From contig NZ_AFNV02000013.1 of NCBI RefSeq assembly GCF_000215955.2, forward strand, positions 60,661 through 124,660: a DNA stretch of 64,000 nucleotides. Direction: 5' to 3'. Below the pieces are notes generated by a model. The model worked only from the letters and a program-made list of their open reading frames with translations. It did no database searches and had not been told where the DNA came from. Origin of the DNA: Salinisphaera shabanensis E1L3A. Lineage in GTDB: Bacteria > Pseudomonadota > Gammaproteobacteria > Nevskiales > Salinisphaeraceae. Positions 29,355 through 39,377 of the stretch are shown here, one piece after another. Each line of letters begins with the position of its first letter. Position 1 is the first letter of the stretch. A program made the translations under genes and the position numbers.

Positions 29355-31387
29355 ACAGCGCCACGACGACAACCACGAGCCGATTCGAGAACGCGCCGGA
29401 TGCGGGCCAGCGGCTGCGTTTGATTGTGTGCCTGAGCCTGATCGCGATCCCGCATGCGCTGCATCTGCCGATCTGGGTGCTGGGTCTCGCGGTGCCGATC
29501 ATGACTTGGCAGTTCGTGGGTGCGCTGCGCGAATGGCCGCTGCCCGGGCGCTGGGTCCGCTTCGTACTGGCCGCCGCGGCGTTCGGCGCCGTGTTCGCCG
29601 GTTTTGGGCGGGTAAACGGCCAGGAAGCGGGCGTGTCGCTTCTCGTCCTGCTGCTCGCGCTCAAGCTCTGCGAGATTCGTACCCATCGCGATGCGATGGT
29701 GTTTCTATCGCTTGCCTGTTTTCTGCTGGCAACCCAGTTCCTGTTTTCACAAAGCCTGGCAATGGCGCTCTATCTGGTGGTGGGCACCTGGGTGCTGGTC
29801 GCAGCCTTTGTGGATATCGCCAGTGCCGGTACGCCGCGCTCCACGCTCGGCGAAAGCGCAAAGCTGCTCGCCCAGGCGTTGCCGGTTGCCGTTCTGCTGT
29901 TCGTGTTGTTCCCGCGTATACCTGGACCGATCTGGGGTTTACCGTCGGATGCCGGGGCGCAGGCACGTACCGGGCTGTCCGAAAGCATGTCGCCGGGCAG
30001 TCTGACGAATCTTGCGCTCGATGGTGGCGTTGCCTTGCGGGCACGCTTTGTCGACGGCGACGTGCCGCCCGCGCAACGCTACTGGCGCGGGCCCGTGCTC
30101 TGGGATTTCGACGGTCGAACCTGGTCGCGCAACGATGCGGACCGACGCTTGGCCGGCGGTCGGGTCGAGCCCGGTTCCGGCCGGCGTCAGCGCGTGGATA
30201 TCACCCTCGAACCCACGCGCCACGATTGGCTGATCGCGCTCGACGTGCCCCTGGCCGCCGATACATCGAGCACGCTCAACGCAGGTGCGACGCTGAGCGT
30301 GGAAGACGATGTCAATGCACGCATGCGCTATAGCACGACATCCGTCGTCGGCGGCGTACTCGATCGCGAACTGGATGCCCGCGCGCGTCGCCGTGCGTTG
30401 CTGCTGCCGGTCGAAGGCAACGAACGCGCCCGGCGCCTGGCAGCACGCTGGCACGCGCAGTACCGCGAGCCGGCCCGCATTGTCGAGGCGGCATTGCAAC
30501 GCTTTCGACAACAGCCCTATCGCTACACGCTCAGCCCGCCGGCAACCCGAGAGGACGCCAGCGTCGACGATTTCCTGTTCGATACCCTGGCCGGTTTCTG
30601 CGAACACTACGCCGGCGCATTCACGTTTCTCATGCGCGCCGCCGGCGTGCCCGCGCGCGTGGTCACCGGTTATCAGGGCGCCGAGCGGGCCACGGTCGGC
30701 GACTACTGGCTGGTGCGCAATTCCGATGCCCATGCCTGGTCGGAAGTGTGGCTGGCCGGGCGTGGCTGGGTGCGTGTCGATCCCACAGCCGCCGTGGCGC
30801 CGGGGCGTATCGAAGCCGGTGTTGCGGCTTCGATCGCCGATCGCTCGTCGCTGCCTTATATGGCACGTGCCAGCGGCGCGACCTGGTATCGCGTGCAGAT
30901 GCTCTGGGACGGCATCAACGCCGGCTGGAACCGCTGGTTTCTGGCCTATGGCCCACAGCTGCAACAACGCATGCTCGACCTGCTTGGCCTGGGCGGCGGC
31001 TGGGGCCGACCGCTGCTGGCGCTCACCGCGGGCGTGGTCGCGCTGCTGGCGCTGGTCTCTGTCGGTATGGCCTGGCGTAGCCGTCGCGCTGTCGACCCGG
31101 ACGCGGTGGTTGCCGCCTGGCGCAGTGTCTGCGCGCGCCTCGCCAGAATCGGTTACCCCAGGCGGGCCGATGAAGGCGCGCGTGCCTACGCCGACCGGAT
31201 CGCAGCGGTGCGGGCGGATCTGGCAGACGATATGCAATCGCTTGCCGCACAATACACGCGGCTGCGTTATGCCCCGGCCCACGCCAGCCGCCCACACGAA
31301 CGCGATACGTTCATCCGTGCAGCGCGTGCCTTTCGGCCCGGCAAACGCGCGCCCGAACGTCGCCGCCCATCGAGAAGCGCCTCATGA
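29351..31387 (+). CDS. tgpA: Membrane transglutaminase-like protein (TgpA family)
   Basis: A 678-residue inner membrane protein. Five to six N-terminal helices (DUF3488, about 22-195) are followed by a periplasmic transglutaminase-like domain with a complete catalytic triad: Cys in GFCEHYAGAFTFLMRAAGVP (about 420), His in NSDAHAWSEVWLAG and Asp in WVRVDPTAAVAP. A last helix near 565-585 precedes a cytoplasmic tail (DUF4129-like). The Pseudomonas aeruginosa homologue TgpA is essential and probably acts on the cell envelope. It overlaps both neighbours by 4 bp, so MoxR-DUF58-TgpA-Nudix are one unit. Confidence 0.9.
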   Translation: MNSATTTTTSRFENAPDAGQRLRLIVCLSLIAIPHALHLPIWVLGLAVPIMTWQFVGALREWPLPGRWVRFVLAAAAFGAVFAGFGRVNGQEAGVSLLVLLLALKLCEIRTHRDAMVFLSLACFLLATQFLFSQSLAMALYLVVGTWVLVAAFVDIASAGTPRSTLGESAKLLAQALPVAVLLFVLFPRIPGPIWGLPSDAGAQARTGLSESMSPGSLTNLALDGGVALRARFVDGDVPPAQRYWRGPVLWDFDGRTWSRNDADRRLAGGRVEPGSGRRQRVDITLEPTRHDWLIALDVPLAADTSSTLNAGATLSVEDDVNARMRYSTTSVVGGVLDRELDARARRRALLLPVEGNERARRLAARWHAQYREPARIVEAALQRFRQQPYRYTLSPPATREDASVDDFLFDTLAGFCEHYAGAFTFLMRAAGVPARVVTGYQGAERATVGDYWLVRNSDAHAWSEVWLAGRGWVRVDPTAAVAPGRIEAGVAASIADRSSLPYMARASGATWYRVQMLWDGINAGWNRWFLAYGPQLQQRMLDLLGLGGGWGRPLLALTAGVVALLALVSVGMAWRSRRAVDPDAVVAAWRSVCARLARIGYPRRADEGARAYADRIAAVRADLADDMQSLAAQYTRLRYAPAHASRPHERDTFIRAARAFRPGKRAPERRRPSRSAS

Positions 31388-31941
31388 ACGACCCACGCCA
31401 ATTCTGCCCCGTCTGCGCGAGCCCGCTCGTGCGCCGCGAAGTCAACGATTTCGAGCGACTGGTCTGCTCCACTGATACCTGCGGCTATGTGTTCTGGGAT
31501 AACCCCGTTCCGGTCGTGGCCGGTATTGTCGAACACGAAGGCCAGCTGGTCTTTGCCCGTAATGCTTTGTGGCCGGAAGGCATGTACGGCCTGGTCACCG
31601 GCTTTCTGGAGCCACGCGAAACCCCGGAAGAAGGGATCGTGCGCGAGGTGGCCGAAGAGCTCGGTATCCAGACCCGGATCACACGCTTTGTCGGCGCCTA
31701 TGGCTTCGCCCGCAAGAACCAGCTGCTGCTGGCTTTTCATCTGATCGGCGAAGGTGAGATCACGCTGGATCCGGAGCTGGTCGACTATTTCCATGTCGAC
31801 AAAGCGAAAGCCGAGTACTGGCCCGGCGGCACCGGCATGGCCGTACGCGACTGGCTGCGCAGCCAGGGCTACGATCCCCAGCCGCGCGAATTACCCGAGG
31901 CAGTAAAAGCGTGGATGAACAGACCGCCAGATCAATCCTGA
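31384..31941 (+). CDS. Nudix hydrolase with N-terminal zinc ribbon
   Basis: A 185-residue hydrolase of nucleoside-diphosphate-linked substrates. An N-terminal zinc ribbon (CPVCASP and CSTDTCGYVFWDNPVPV) precedes a complete Nudix box, GFLEPRETPEEGIVREVAEE followed by LGI (about 75-97). The ribbon-plus-Nudix layout resembles NADH pyrophosphatase NudC, but the NudC-specific SQPWPFPxS motif is absent, so the substrate is open. The ATG overlaps the transglutaminase stop by 4 bp. Confidence 0.88.
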   Translation: MNDPRQFCPVCASPLVRREVNDFERLVCSTDTCGYVFWDNPVPVVAGIVEHEGQLVFARNALWPEGMYGLVTGFLEPRETPEEGIVREVAEELGIQTRITRFVGAYGFARKNQLLLAFHLIGEGEITLDPELVDYFHVDKAKAEYWPGGTGMAVRDWLRSQGYDPQPRELPEAVKAWMNRPPDQS

Positions 31942-31995
31942 GGTTCTGTACCGGGCCGATACGATGCTCGGCGCGAATTGGGTGGCGTGGCTAGC

Positions 31996-32388
31996 TCAGT
32001 GCGGCCGCACGGCGGTTACTTCCACCTCGACCAGCATCCCTGGCCAGGCCAGCGCGTTGACCTCAATCAGCGAGTGCACCGGCATGTTCAAGCCCGCAAA
32101 ATACTCGCCCTGGACGCGCTCATAGACGTCCTTGTGCCGCATGTCGCTGAGATAGGCCACCACCCGGGCCACGTCGCCAAACCCGGACTTGTTGTTTTCC
32201 AGAATGGCGGCAATCCGATCGTAGGCATAACGGACCTGCGCCTCGACATCGCCGGGGTGGCGGATTTCGCCGGTATCGATATCTTCCGAACCCATGCCGG
32301 ATACAAAGATCATATCGGCCACACCGATATTGCATACCGCGCAATCCGCAAACAGGTCACGATTCCAGGGGCTGTACTGCTTATCCAT
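31996..32388 (-). CDS. RidA/YjgF/YER057c family protein
   Basis: A 130-residue trimeric enamine/imine deaminase-family protein. Family features are FVSGMGSEDIDTGEIRHPGD (about 28-47), a central EAQVRYAYDRIAAILENNKS helix, and the C-terminal LIEVNALAWPGMLVEVEVTA. The Arg105-type catalytic residue of true RidA (in the NPRVxxE/RxxxEV motif) is not evident, since the segment reads IEVNALAWPGMLVEVE, so it may belong to an Rid subfamily with another reaction. The gene stands alone, convergent with the Nudix gene. Confidence 0.85.
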   Translation of the reverse strand: MDKQYSPWNRDLFADCAVCNIGVADMIFVSGMGSEDIDTGEIRHPGDVEAQVRYAYDRIAAILENNKSGFGDVARVVAYLSDMRHKDVYERVQGEYFAGLNMPVHSLIEVNALAWPGMLVEVEVTAVRPH

Positions 32389-32667
32389 CGGTTTTCAAAC
32401 TCATTCGTTTTCATGGAGGTAGCGCAGACTAAGACCTCAACCAGAGTTCAGGTCAAGTATGGCCGTCATGCAGCGCATGTACACCGCTTGGCACGCTAGC
32501 CGGCAGGCGGCTGAAGCCGGGTTGATCTGTACGTCCGTGCCAAACGACCCGCGGCAGCAATGAACGCGTCAGTCGATATGGACGGGCACTGGATGAGATC
32601 GCAAACCGCACCGACGGGCACAAACCGGCGATGGCAGAACAGCGCAACGCTATCCTGCACCGTCGAG

Positions 32668-33279
32668 TCACGGCCTCTGGTCGCCTGCCCGCCGGAGGTC
32701 TCCGCTATTGATCGGCAAAGCTGCTTCCCGCATAGCCGACAACAGGGTTTCAAGCCGTTCGTGGCAGTGGGTGAACTGCTCTGCCGTACGACCGAGCACT
32801 TTACGACTGGTTTCGTCGCCCAGCGCAGACAGTTCGCCGCAATCTTCGCGCATGGCACCGCTGACCAGCCCAAACGCCAGGACCACCGACTCGATATGTG
32901 CTGCCACGTCGTCGGCCGCAGCCGGGTGTTCATTCAGCCCGGAGCGTGCGGCTACCTGGCGAACGCTACCCTCCACCGCGCCGCCGAGTTCGACGATACG
33001 TCGACCGAGCTGATCCACCTGCTGCTCGATGAGCGCAACCGCCTTTGCGAGAAGCATCCGTTCCGACCGGTGGCCTGGCCCCGCTAACATCCAGGCGACC
33101 TGGCGCGACTGACTCTGCATGTCCAGACAATCTGCAATGGATTGATTAAGTATGCGGCACGCCCGGCCGCTCGGCGTCGATCGCACGGCACGGGATCGGT
33201 TAAGCGAATACGAACGGTCGCGTTCGTCGTCCCCGCGGGCCAGCACCCGCAACTCGCCGCGACCGAACAAACGATCCAT
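32668..33279 (-). CDS. Dps-like ferritin-fold protein with degenerate ferroxidase centre
   Basis: A 203-residue product from ATG 33279. Residues 43-165 align with Dps: ILNQSIADCLDMQSQSRQVAW, then QLGRRIVELGGAVEGSVRQV (a Dps landmark), then EHPAAADDVAAHIESVVLAF. The E. coli ferroxidase ligands His51, His63, Asp67, Asp78 and Glu82 fall at Ala62, Arg74, Ala78, Asp89 and Arg93, so four of five are lost. Iron oxidation of the Dps kind is therefore unlikely; DNA binding or a structural role may remain. The first 42 residues are basic and poorly conserved, so the true start may be later. The alignment was made by eye. Confidence 0.65.
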   Translation of the reverse strand: MDRLFGRGELRVLARGDDERDRSYSLNRSRAVRSTPSGRACRILNQSIADCLDMQSQSRQVAWMLAGPGHRSERMLLAKAVALIEQQVDQLGRRIVELGGAVEGSVRQVAARSGLNEHPAAADDVAAHIESVVLAFGLVSGAMREDCGELSALGDETSRKVLGRTAEQFTHCHERLETLLSAMREAALPINSGDLRRAGDQRP

Positions 33280-33443
33280 ATCGTGTTTCAGCCGACGTCC
33301 GATCGGCTATGCTGCAGAGAGCACATTATCGGAGCGCAATGGTGCGGTATCGGATTGATTTGCAGGCGCGCTGGCCGGTTCATGTTTCATGGCGATCTCC
33401 AAACAATTAGGTACAGGCAGGGATACAGATAGGAATTTCGTAT

Positions 33444-34864
33444 TCATCGTTGGCGCAGAACATCGGTTTTTTCAGGCTGGCCGACGCCGCCCAGGGCCTT
33501 GTAGATACCGGCCACGCTAACGTTGACCGCGGTTTGCGCAGCAGCGACAGCGTCGTCGACAGCCAGCTGTCGCGTTGCGCATCGAGCAAATTGAGAAAGT
33601 CCAGACTGCCGGCGCGGTATTGCACGGCGGCCAGCTCTGCGGCATGGGCCGCGGCATCTGCCTGCTCGACCAGGCTCGACAGCCGGCTCTGTTGTTTCGC
33701 GTAGGCGGTCAGGCTGTTTTCGGTATCTTCGAGTGCGGTGAGCACGGCCTTCTGATAATCCGCGAGCGTGGCATCGGCCTGTGCTTCTCGGGCTTCGAGG
33801 CAAGCGCGTAGCGACCCGAAATCGAAGGCGGCCCAGCTGACGCTCGGTGTGACGGACCAGGCACGCGCGCCATCGGAACTGAAGTTGAACAGGTCGGCGT
33901 AATCACCTGAAATGAACCCCACGAACCCGGTCACGCTGACCCGCGGAAACAACTCGGCCGTGGCCACGCCAACACGCGCAGTGGCTGCGGCAAGGCGTCT
34001 TTCGGCCGCATGCACGTCGGGCCGCCGACGCAGCAGGTCGGTGGTATCACCGATCGGCAGCGCTTTTGCATAGGTCGCGATGCGCTCGGGCTGAAGTTCA
34101 TCATCCAGCGCGCCCGGGCGTTGCCCCAGCAGGACAGCGAGACGGAATGCCGCTCGGCGCTCGCTGGCCTCCAAGGGCGGAATACCGGCCTCGATTGCCT
34201 TGAATTGAGCGCGGCTGCGATAGACGTCCACCTGCGAAATCGTGCCGATCTCGTAGCGCACGCGTGTCTGGTCGAGCGTTTGGCGCGCGTTCTCCAGGTT
34301 GCGCCGGGCGACCGCGATTCGGCGCTGCGCGCCGCGCAACTCGAAGTAGTTGCGTGCCACTTCGGCTGCCACCATCACCTCGACCGAGCGTAGCTGTTCC
34401 TGTTCTGCACCCAGATCCGCATACGCGGCTTCCACCGAGCGGCGCACACGGCCGAACAGATCGATCTCCCAGCTCGCATCGAGGCCGAGGCTGTACTGCT
34501 CGGTTTCGACCGGACGATCGCTCACGCCCGGCTGTTGCCGGTCGCTGCGGGTATAGCGGGCATCGAGCGGCACATGCGCCGCATAGTCGTACTTCTCGCC
34601 GGTGAACACGGCACGCGCCGTGCGGACACGGGCCAGCGCCCGTTGCAGGTCAAGATTCGCGGCAAGCGCCCGGGCGACCAGTGAATCCAGCGCGGCGTCA
34701 TCGCACTGGCGCCACCAGGCTGCTTCCGGCCTTATCGCCACGAATTCACCTTCATCGATGGCTCGCAGTTCGGCCGGCGGCGTGCTCGGAGCGGTGTAGT
34801 CGGGGCCCACCGCACAGGCGGTCAGCCCCAACAACGCGACAAAGATCAGAAAACGATATTTCAT
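33444..34864 (-). pseudogene. Outer membrane efflux factor (OprM/NodT family), frameshifted
   Basis: Outer membrane channel of an RND tripartite pump. It starts at ATG 34864 with a lipoprotein signal (MKYRFLIFVALLGLTACAVG, Cys18). Family regions include PAAWW-like PEAAWWRQCDD, SWEIDLFGRVRRSVEAAYAD, RNYFELRGAQRRIAVARRNL and RRRPDVHAAERRLAAATARV. Near 33545-33555, after SLDFLNLLDAQRD, the frame is lost. The expected C-terminus (AVDDAVAAAQTAVNVSVAGI, then YKALGG) continues in another frame to a TGA at 33444. One indel explains this. Its ATG overlaps the stop of the broken pump gene. Given the ruined neighbours, real decay is likely. Confidence 0.85.
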
Positions 34865-37460
34865 TGCTGTTCTCCGGCCGGCGGCGCCAGTCGATCGGCA
34901 CGTGTCGTGGCGTCGGCACGCCCTGCCCGCCGGCGCGCCAGTGAGCGCGTGGCCTTGCGCACCAGCAGATAGAACAGCGGCGTCAGCATCAGCCCGAAGA
35001 AGGTCACGCCGATCATTCCGGAGAACACGGCCACGCCCATGGCACGGCGCATTTCCGCGCCAGTGCCGGTGGAGATGACCAGGGGCACGACGCCCATAAT
35101 GAAGGCCACCGATGTCATCAGAATGGGGCGTAGTCACAGGCGGGCGGCATCGAGTACGACCCGCAGCGGACCGGCACCTTCGGCCTCGCGGTCGCTGGCG
35201 AACTCGACGATCAGAATCGCGTTCTTGCTCGCCAGGCCAACCAGCACGATGAGCCCGATCTGAGTGAAGATGTTGTTATCCCCGCCCGAAATCTGCACGC
35301 CGAGCAGGGCCGAGAACAGCACCATCGGCATGATCAGGATCACGGCCAGCGGCAAGCCGAGACTTTCGTACTGTGCCGCGAGCACCAGAAATACCAGCAC
35401 CACCACCAGCGGAAAGATGAGCATGCCGGTATCGCCGGCCAGAATCTGCTGGTAGGTCAGGTCGGTCCACTCGAAACTCATGCCGTTGGGCAGGGTCTGC
35501 TGGGCCACCCGTTCCATTGCAGCCTGCGCCTGACCGGTACTGAAGCCCGGCGCGGGCCCACCGTTGATCTCGGCCGTGGCGTAGCCGTTGTAGTGCATGA
35601 TCCGGTCCGGGCCGGACGAGGCGTTGAGCGTGACGAACGCCCCCAGCGGAATCATGTGGCCGTCGGCATTACGCGTCTTCAGGTGCAGAATATCGTCCGG
35701 TTCCAGACGAAAGTCCGGCTCGGCCTGCACATTGACCTGATAGCTGCGCCCGAACCGATTGAACTGATTCACGTACAGCGAACCCAGATACACCTGCATG
35801 GTGTCGAACAGCTGCTGCAGGTTCACGCCCTGGGCAATCGCCTTGTCGCGATTCACGTCGGCATCGATCTGCGGCACGTTCTGCTGGAAGCCGGTGAACA
35901 GCCCGGCCAGCACCGGGTCGGCGTTGCCGGCGGCAACCAGTTTCTGGGTTTGCTCATACAGGGCCTTCGAGCCGAGATCGGCGCGGTCCTGTATCTGCAT
36001 ACGAAAGCCGCCGATCGTGCCCAGGCCGTTGACCGGCGGCGGCGGAAACACCGCCACGAAGGCATCCTGAATACCCGCGAACTTCTGATTGAGCGCGCCG
36101 GCGATCGCGTTCGCGCTGAGGTCGGCGCTGGTACGCGCCTCGAACGGATCGAGCGACACGAATACGATGCCGGTATTGGGACTATTGGTGAAGCCGTTGA
36201 TATTCAGCCCCGGGAACTGAATCGCACTCTCGGCACCCGGCTGTTCGGCAACGATATCGCCCATGCGGCGGATGACTGACTCGGTGCGATCCAGGGTGGC
36301 CGCATCCGGCAGTTGCGCGAAGGCAACCAGATACTGCTTGTCCTGTTGCGGCACGAAGCCGGTCGGTGTCTGGGTGAAACCCAGCCAGGTCAGTCCGATC
36401 AGGCCGGCATAGATCAACACCGCAATGCCGCCCATGCGAAAGACCCGGCCGACACCCCGGACATAGCCGGTGGAGGCCGCCGCGAAGAAGCGATTGAAGG
36501 GCCGGAACAGCCAGCCGAACAGCGCATTGATCGTACGCGTGAGCCGATCGGGTGCTGCGCCCTTTTCCTTGAGCAACAGCGCCGACAGCGCCGGACTCAG
36601 AGTCAACGAATTGAATGCCGAAATGACCGTGCTGATGGCGATCGTGAGCGCAAACTGCTTGTAGAACTGGCCCGACAGGCCACTGATGAAGGCGGTCGGC
36701 ACGAATACAGCGCATAGCACCAGTGCCGTGGCAACGATCGGCCCGGTGACCTCGCGCATGGCCTGGCGCGTCGCATCGACCGGCGTGAGCCCATTCTCGA
36801 TATTACGCTGCACGTTTTCGACCACGACGATCGCATCGTCCACGACAATGCCGATCGCCAGCACCAGGCCGAACAGCGACAACGCATTCAAGGAAAACCC
36901 GAACAGATACATCACCGCGAACGTGCCGACGAGCGACACGGGCACCGCGATCAGGGGAATGACGGACGCACGCCAGGTCTGCAGGAACAAGATGACCACC
37001 AGCACGACGAGCACGATCGCTTCGATGAGCGTGTGCACCACATCGCGTATCGACTCACGCACGAACACGGTCGGGTCGTAGACGATCTGATAATCCACGC
37101 CCTGGGGGAAACTCTTCTTGAGCTCCGCCATCTTCGCGCGTACCTGCTCGGAAATCTCGAGCGCATTGCTGCCCGGGCGCTGGAAAACAGGAATAGCCGC
37201 CGCCGGAGCGTTGTCCAGCAGCGCCCGCTACGCATAAGTATTGGCGCCCATCTGTACGCGGGCGACGTCTTTCAAGTAGGTTATCTGGCCCGCCTCGCCC
37301 GTCTTGACGACGATGTTCTCGAACTCTTCGGCGGTGCTCAGCCGGCCCTTGGTATTGATCAGCAGCTGAAAATCCGCGCTGCTGTGCGCCTGCGGCGCGC
37401 CCAGCTGGCCGGCCGCGACCTGGATATTCTGATCGCGAATAGCGGCCACCACGTCGCCCG
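34861..37460 (-). pseudogene. RND multidrug efflux pump (AcrB/MexB family), truncated with two nonsense codons
   Basis: Inner membrane drug-proton antiporter remnant in one continuous frame. It keeps the porter and membrane parts from about AcrB residue 200 on: VVAAIRDQNIQVAAGQLGAP, SNALEISEQVRAKMAELKKS, DDAIVVVENVQRNIENGLTP (the proton-relay helix 4), and LVGLASKNAILIVEFASDRE. The first 200 or so residues are missing, cut at the junction with tetR near 37460. An in-frame TAG (37228-37230) follows GANTYA. An in-frame TGA (35134-35136) interrupts ARL-LRPILMTS, where family members have Arg; CGA to TGA would do it. The C-terminal piece then resumes to the true stop at 34861. The pump cannot be made whole. 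Confidence 0.93.
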
Positions 37461-37465
37461 CGGCG
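37455..37465. other. Deletion junction joining rnd and tetR remnants
   Basis: On the minus strand recognisable RND sequence ends at about 37460 (GDVVAAIR). On the plus strand recognisable TetR sequence begins at about 37462 (GVDAIVSEAD). The usual intervening material (pump N-terminus, membrane fusion protein gene, promoter region, TetR N-terminus) is absent. The exact base cannot be fixed by eye. Confidence 0.8.
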
Positions 37466-37971
37466 TCGATGCGATCGTCTCGGAGGCCGACACCAACAAG
37501 ATGAGCTTCTACCGGGCATTCGCGTCGAAAGACGATCTCGTCGCGGCTTATGTCCGCCACGAAGTCGAACAAGGCCTCGCCCATTGGGAAACCACGCTCG
37601 AACAGTACAAGGACGACCCGCTGGCGCAGACCAGAGCGCTTTTCAAAGCCCACCTGATCGAGACCTGCGCCGAGTCCTCGCGCGGCTGTCCGCTTTCAAA
37701 CGTCGCGGTCGAGCTCTCCGAGACCGAGCATCCGGCCAAGGCAATCATCGAAGAGTACAAAACCGATATGCGCCAGCGTTTTCGGCGACTCGCCGCCGAG
37801 CTGGGAACGCCGACGCCGGACGCACTCGGCGACACGTTGATGCTGCTCTGGGAAGGCGCCTATCTATCCCCGCTAACGTTCTACGATCGGCACGCCCCGG
37901 CACAGAACGTGGTGAGCGCGGCCGAGGCAGTGATCAAGACCTTCGTTCCCCAGCCGCAGACGGCCCCCTAG
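37461..37971 (+). pseudogene. TetR-family regulator lacking its N-terminus
   Basis: About 170 residues of a TetR repressor, probably the former regulator of the adjacent efflux genes. The second half of the HTH is present (GVDAIVSEADTNKMSFYRAF, then ASKDDLVAAYVR), followed by the ligand-binding domain to the stop (SSRGCPLSNVAVELSETEHP, then a C-terminal FVPQPQTAP). Roughly the first 30 residues, including the start codon and helix 1, are gone; the frame runs back into antisense pump sequence. A Met at 37501 could start a product without a working DNA-binding domain. Function is therefore lost or altered. Confidence 0.88.
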
Positions 37972-38092
37972 CCGGGCACAACCATCCTCGCGAGATCCGC
38001 AAACAGGCGCCCGGGCGCCAAACCGCGTTTCCCCACCGGGTTATCCGCGAGAGGCCACCTGTTCAGTCATGCAACACCAGACAGGGCGAAGT

Positions 38093-39358
38093 TCACTCGG
38101 GGCTGGGCGCGGCGCGGGCGTCAACCCGGGTGAGCAGCCAGCCGCCGGCCACGAACAGAATCAGCACCGACAGGATCGACAGACGCGCACTGCCGGTGGC
38201 CGCCGCTGTGACCCCGACCAGCAGCGGCCCGATCACAGCCGCGAACTTGCCCATCATGTTGTAGATACCGAAATACTCGCCTGCACGGCCCTCGGGAATC
38301 AGCCGGGCGAAATAAGAGCGCGATAGCGACTGCACCCCGCCCTGCACCAACCCGATCACCATCGCCATGACATAGAACTGCCATTCGTAAGCGAGAAAAT
38401 AGCCCCAGGCAGTGACCGCGGCGTACACCGCCAGACCGAGATAGATCGCCTTCTTGGTATCCCAGCGCGAGGCCAGCCAGCCGAAGGTAACCGCGGCCGG
38501 AAAGCCGATGAACTGCACCAGGAGCAGTGCCGTGATCAAGCTTGTTTCGCCAAAGCCCAGATTGAGACCGAAATCCACGGCCATGCGAATAATCGTATGC
38601 ACGCCGTCGATATACAGCCAGTAAGCGATCAGGAAGGTGAGCACGGGTTTTTCGTCGAAAATACGCCGCGCGGTCCGACGCAACTCGGAGACCCCTTCCC
38701 GCATGGCTTGTCCGGCACTGGGCGTATCCGCGTCACGCTCTTCTTTCACCCAGAGAAACACGGGCAAGGCAAACAGCGCCCACCAGACGGCCACGCTCAG
38801 AAACGACCAGCGCACGGCGGCCGCACGATCGGCAAGGCCGAACATTTCCGGCCAAAGCGTCATGGCCACATTCACCGCCAGCAACAAGCCGCCACCGAGG
38901 TAACCCAGCCCGTAGCCCAACGCCGATACGCGGTCGTAATCTGCCGGCGTGGCCACATCCACAATCAGGCTGTCGTAGAACACCATCGCCAGAAAAAAGG
39001 CAGCCGATGCGATCACGAACAGCGTGAGGGCAAACAACCACTGCCCTTCGCCGACAAAAAACAGGCCCGCAGTCGCTGCCACGGATAGGCCGGTCGCCAG
39101 CGCCAGCCACGGTTTCTTGCGACGACTGCGATCGGCGACCGCGCCCAGCAACGGCGCGAGCACCAATACCACCAGGCTGGCCAGCGCGCTGCCTACACCC
39201 AGCTGCAGCGTGCTGGTTTCTGCCGGATGGCCGGAACTCCAGAAGCTTTTGAAAAATATGGGAAAGAAGCCGGCCACGACCGTGGTCGCAAACGCCGAGT
39301 TCGCCCAGTCGTAGAAAGCCCAGCCGAACTGGGCCCGGCGGTCGCGCGATTCGCTCAT
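38093..39358 (-). CDS. MFS transporter, UMF1 type
   Basis: A 421-residue permease with about twelve hydrophobic segments. FGWAFYDWANSAFATTVVAG at the N-terminus is the UMF1/Atg22-like signature. DRSRRKKPWLALATG marks the loop between helices 2 and 3, and QGGVQSLSRSYFARLIPEGR lies in the C-terminal half (about 330-350). Substrates of bacterial UMF1 proteins are mostly unknown. It starts 19 bp after rimI and probably shares its transcript with udg-rimI. Confidence 0.87.
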   Translation of the reverse strand: MSESRDRRAQFGWAFYDWANSAFATTVVAGFFPIFFKSFWSSGHPAETSTLQLGVGSALASLVVLVLAPLLGAVADRSRRKKPWLALATGLSVAATAGLFFVGEGQWLFALTLFVIASAAFFLAMVFYDSLIVDVATPADYDRVSALGYGLGYLGGGLLLAVNVAMTLWPEMFGLADRAAAVRWSFLSVAVWWALFALPVFLWVKEERDADTPSAGQAMREGVSELRRTARRIFDEKPVLTFLIAYWLYIDGVHTIIRMAVDFGLNLGFGETSLITALLLVQFIGFPAAVTFGWLASRWDTKKAIYLGLAVYAAVTAWGYFLAYEWQFYVMAMVIGLVQGGVQSLSRSYFARLIPEGRAGEYFGIYNMMGKFAAVIGPLLVGVTAAATGSARLSILSVLILFVAGGWLLTRVDARAAPSPE

Positions 39359-39377
39359 ACCTCAAGTCCGTGTGGTT

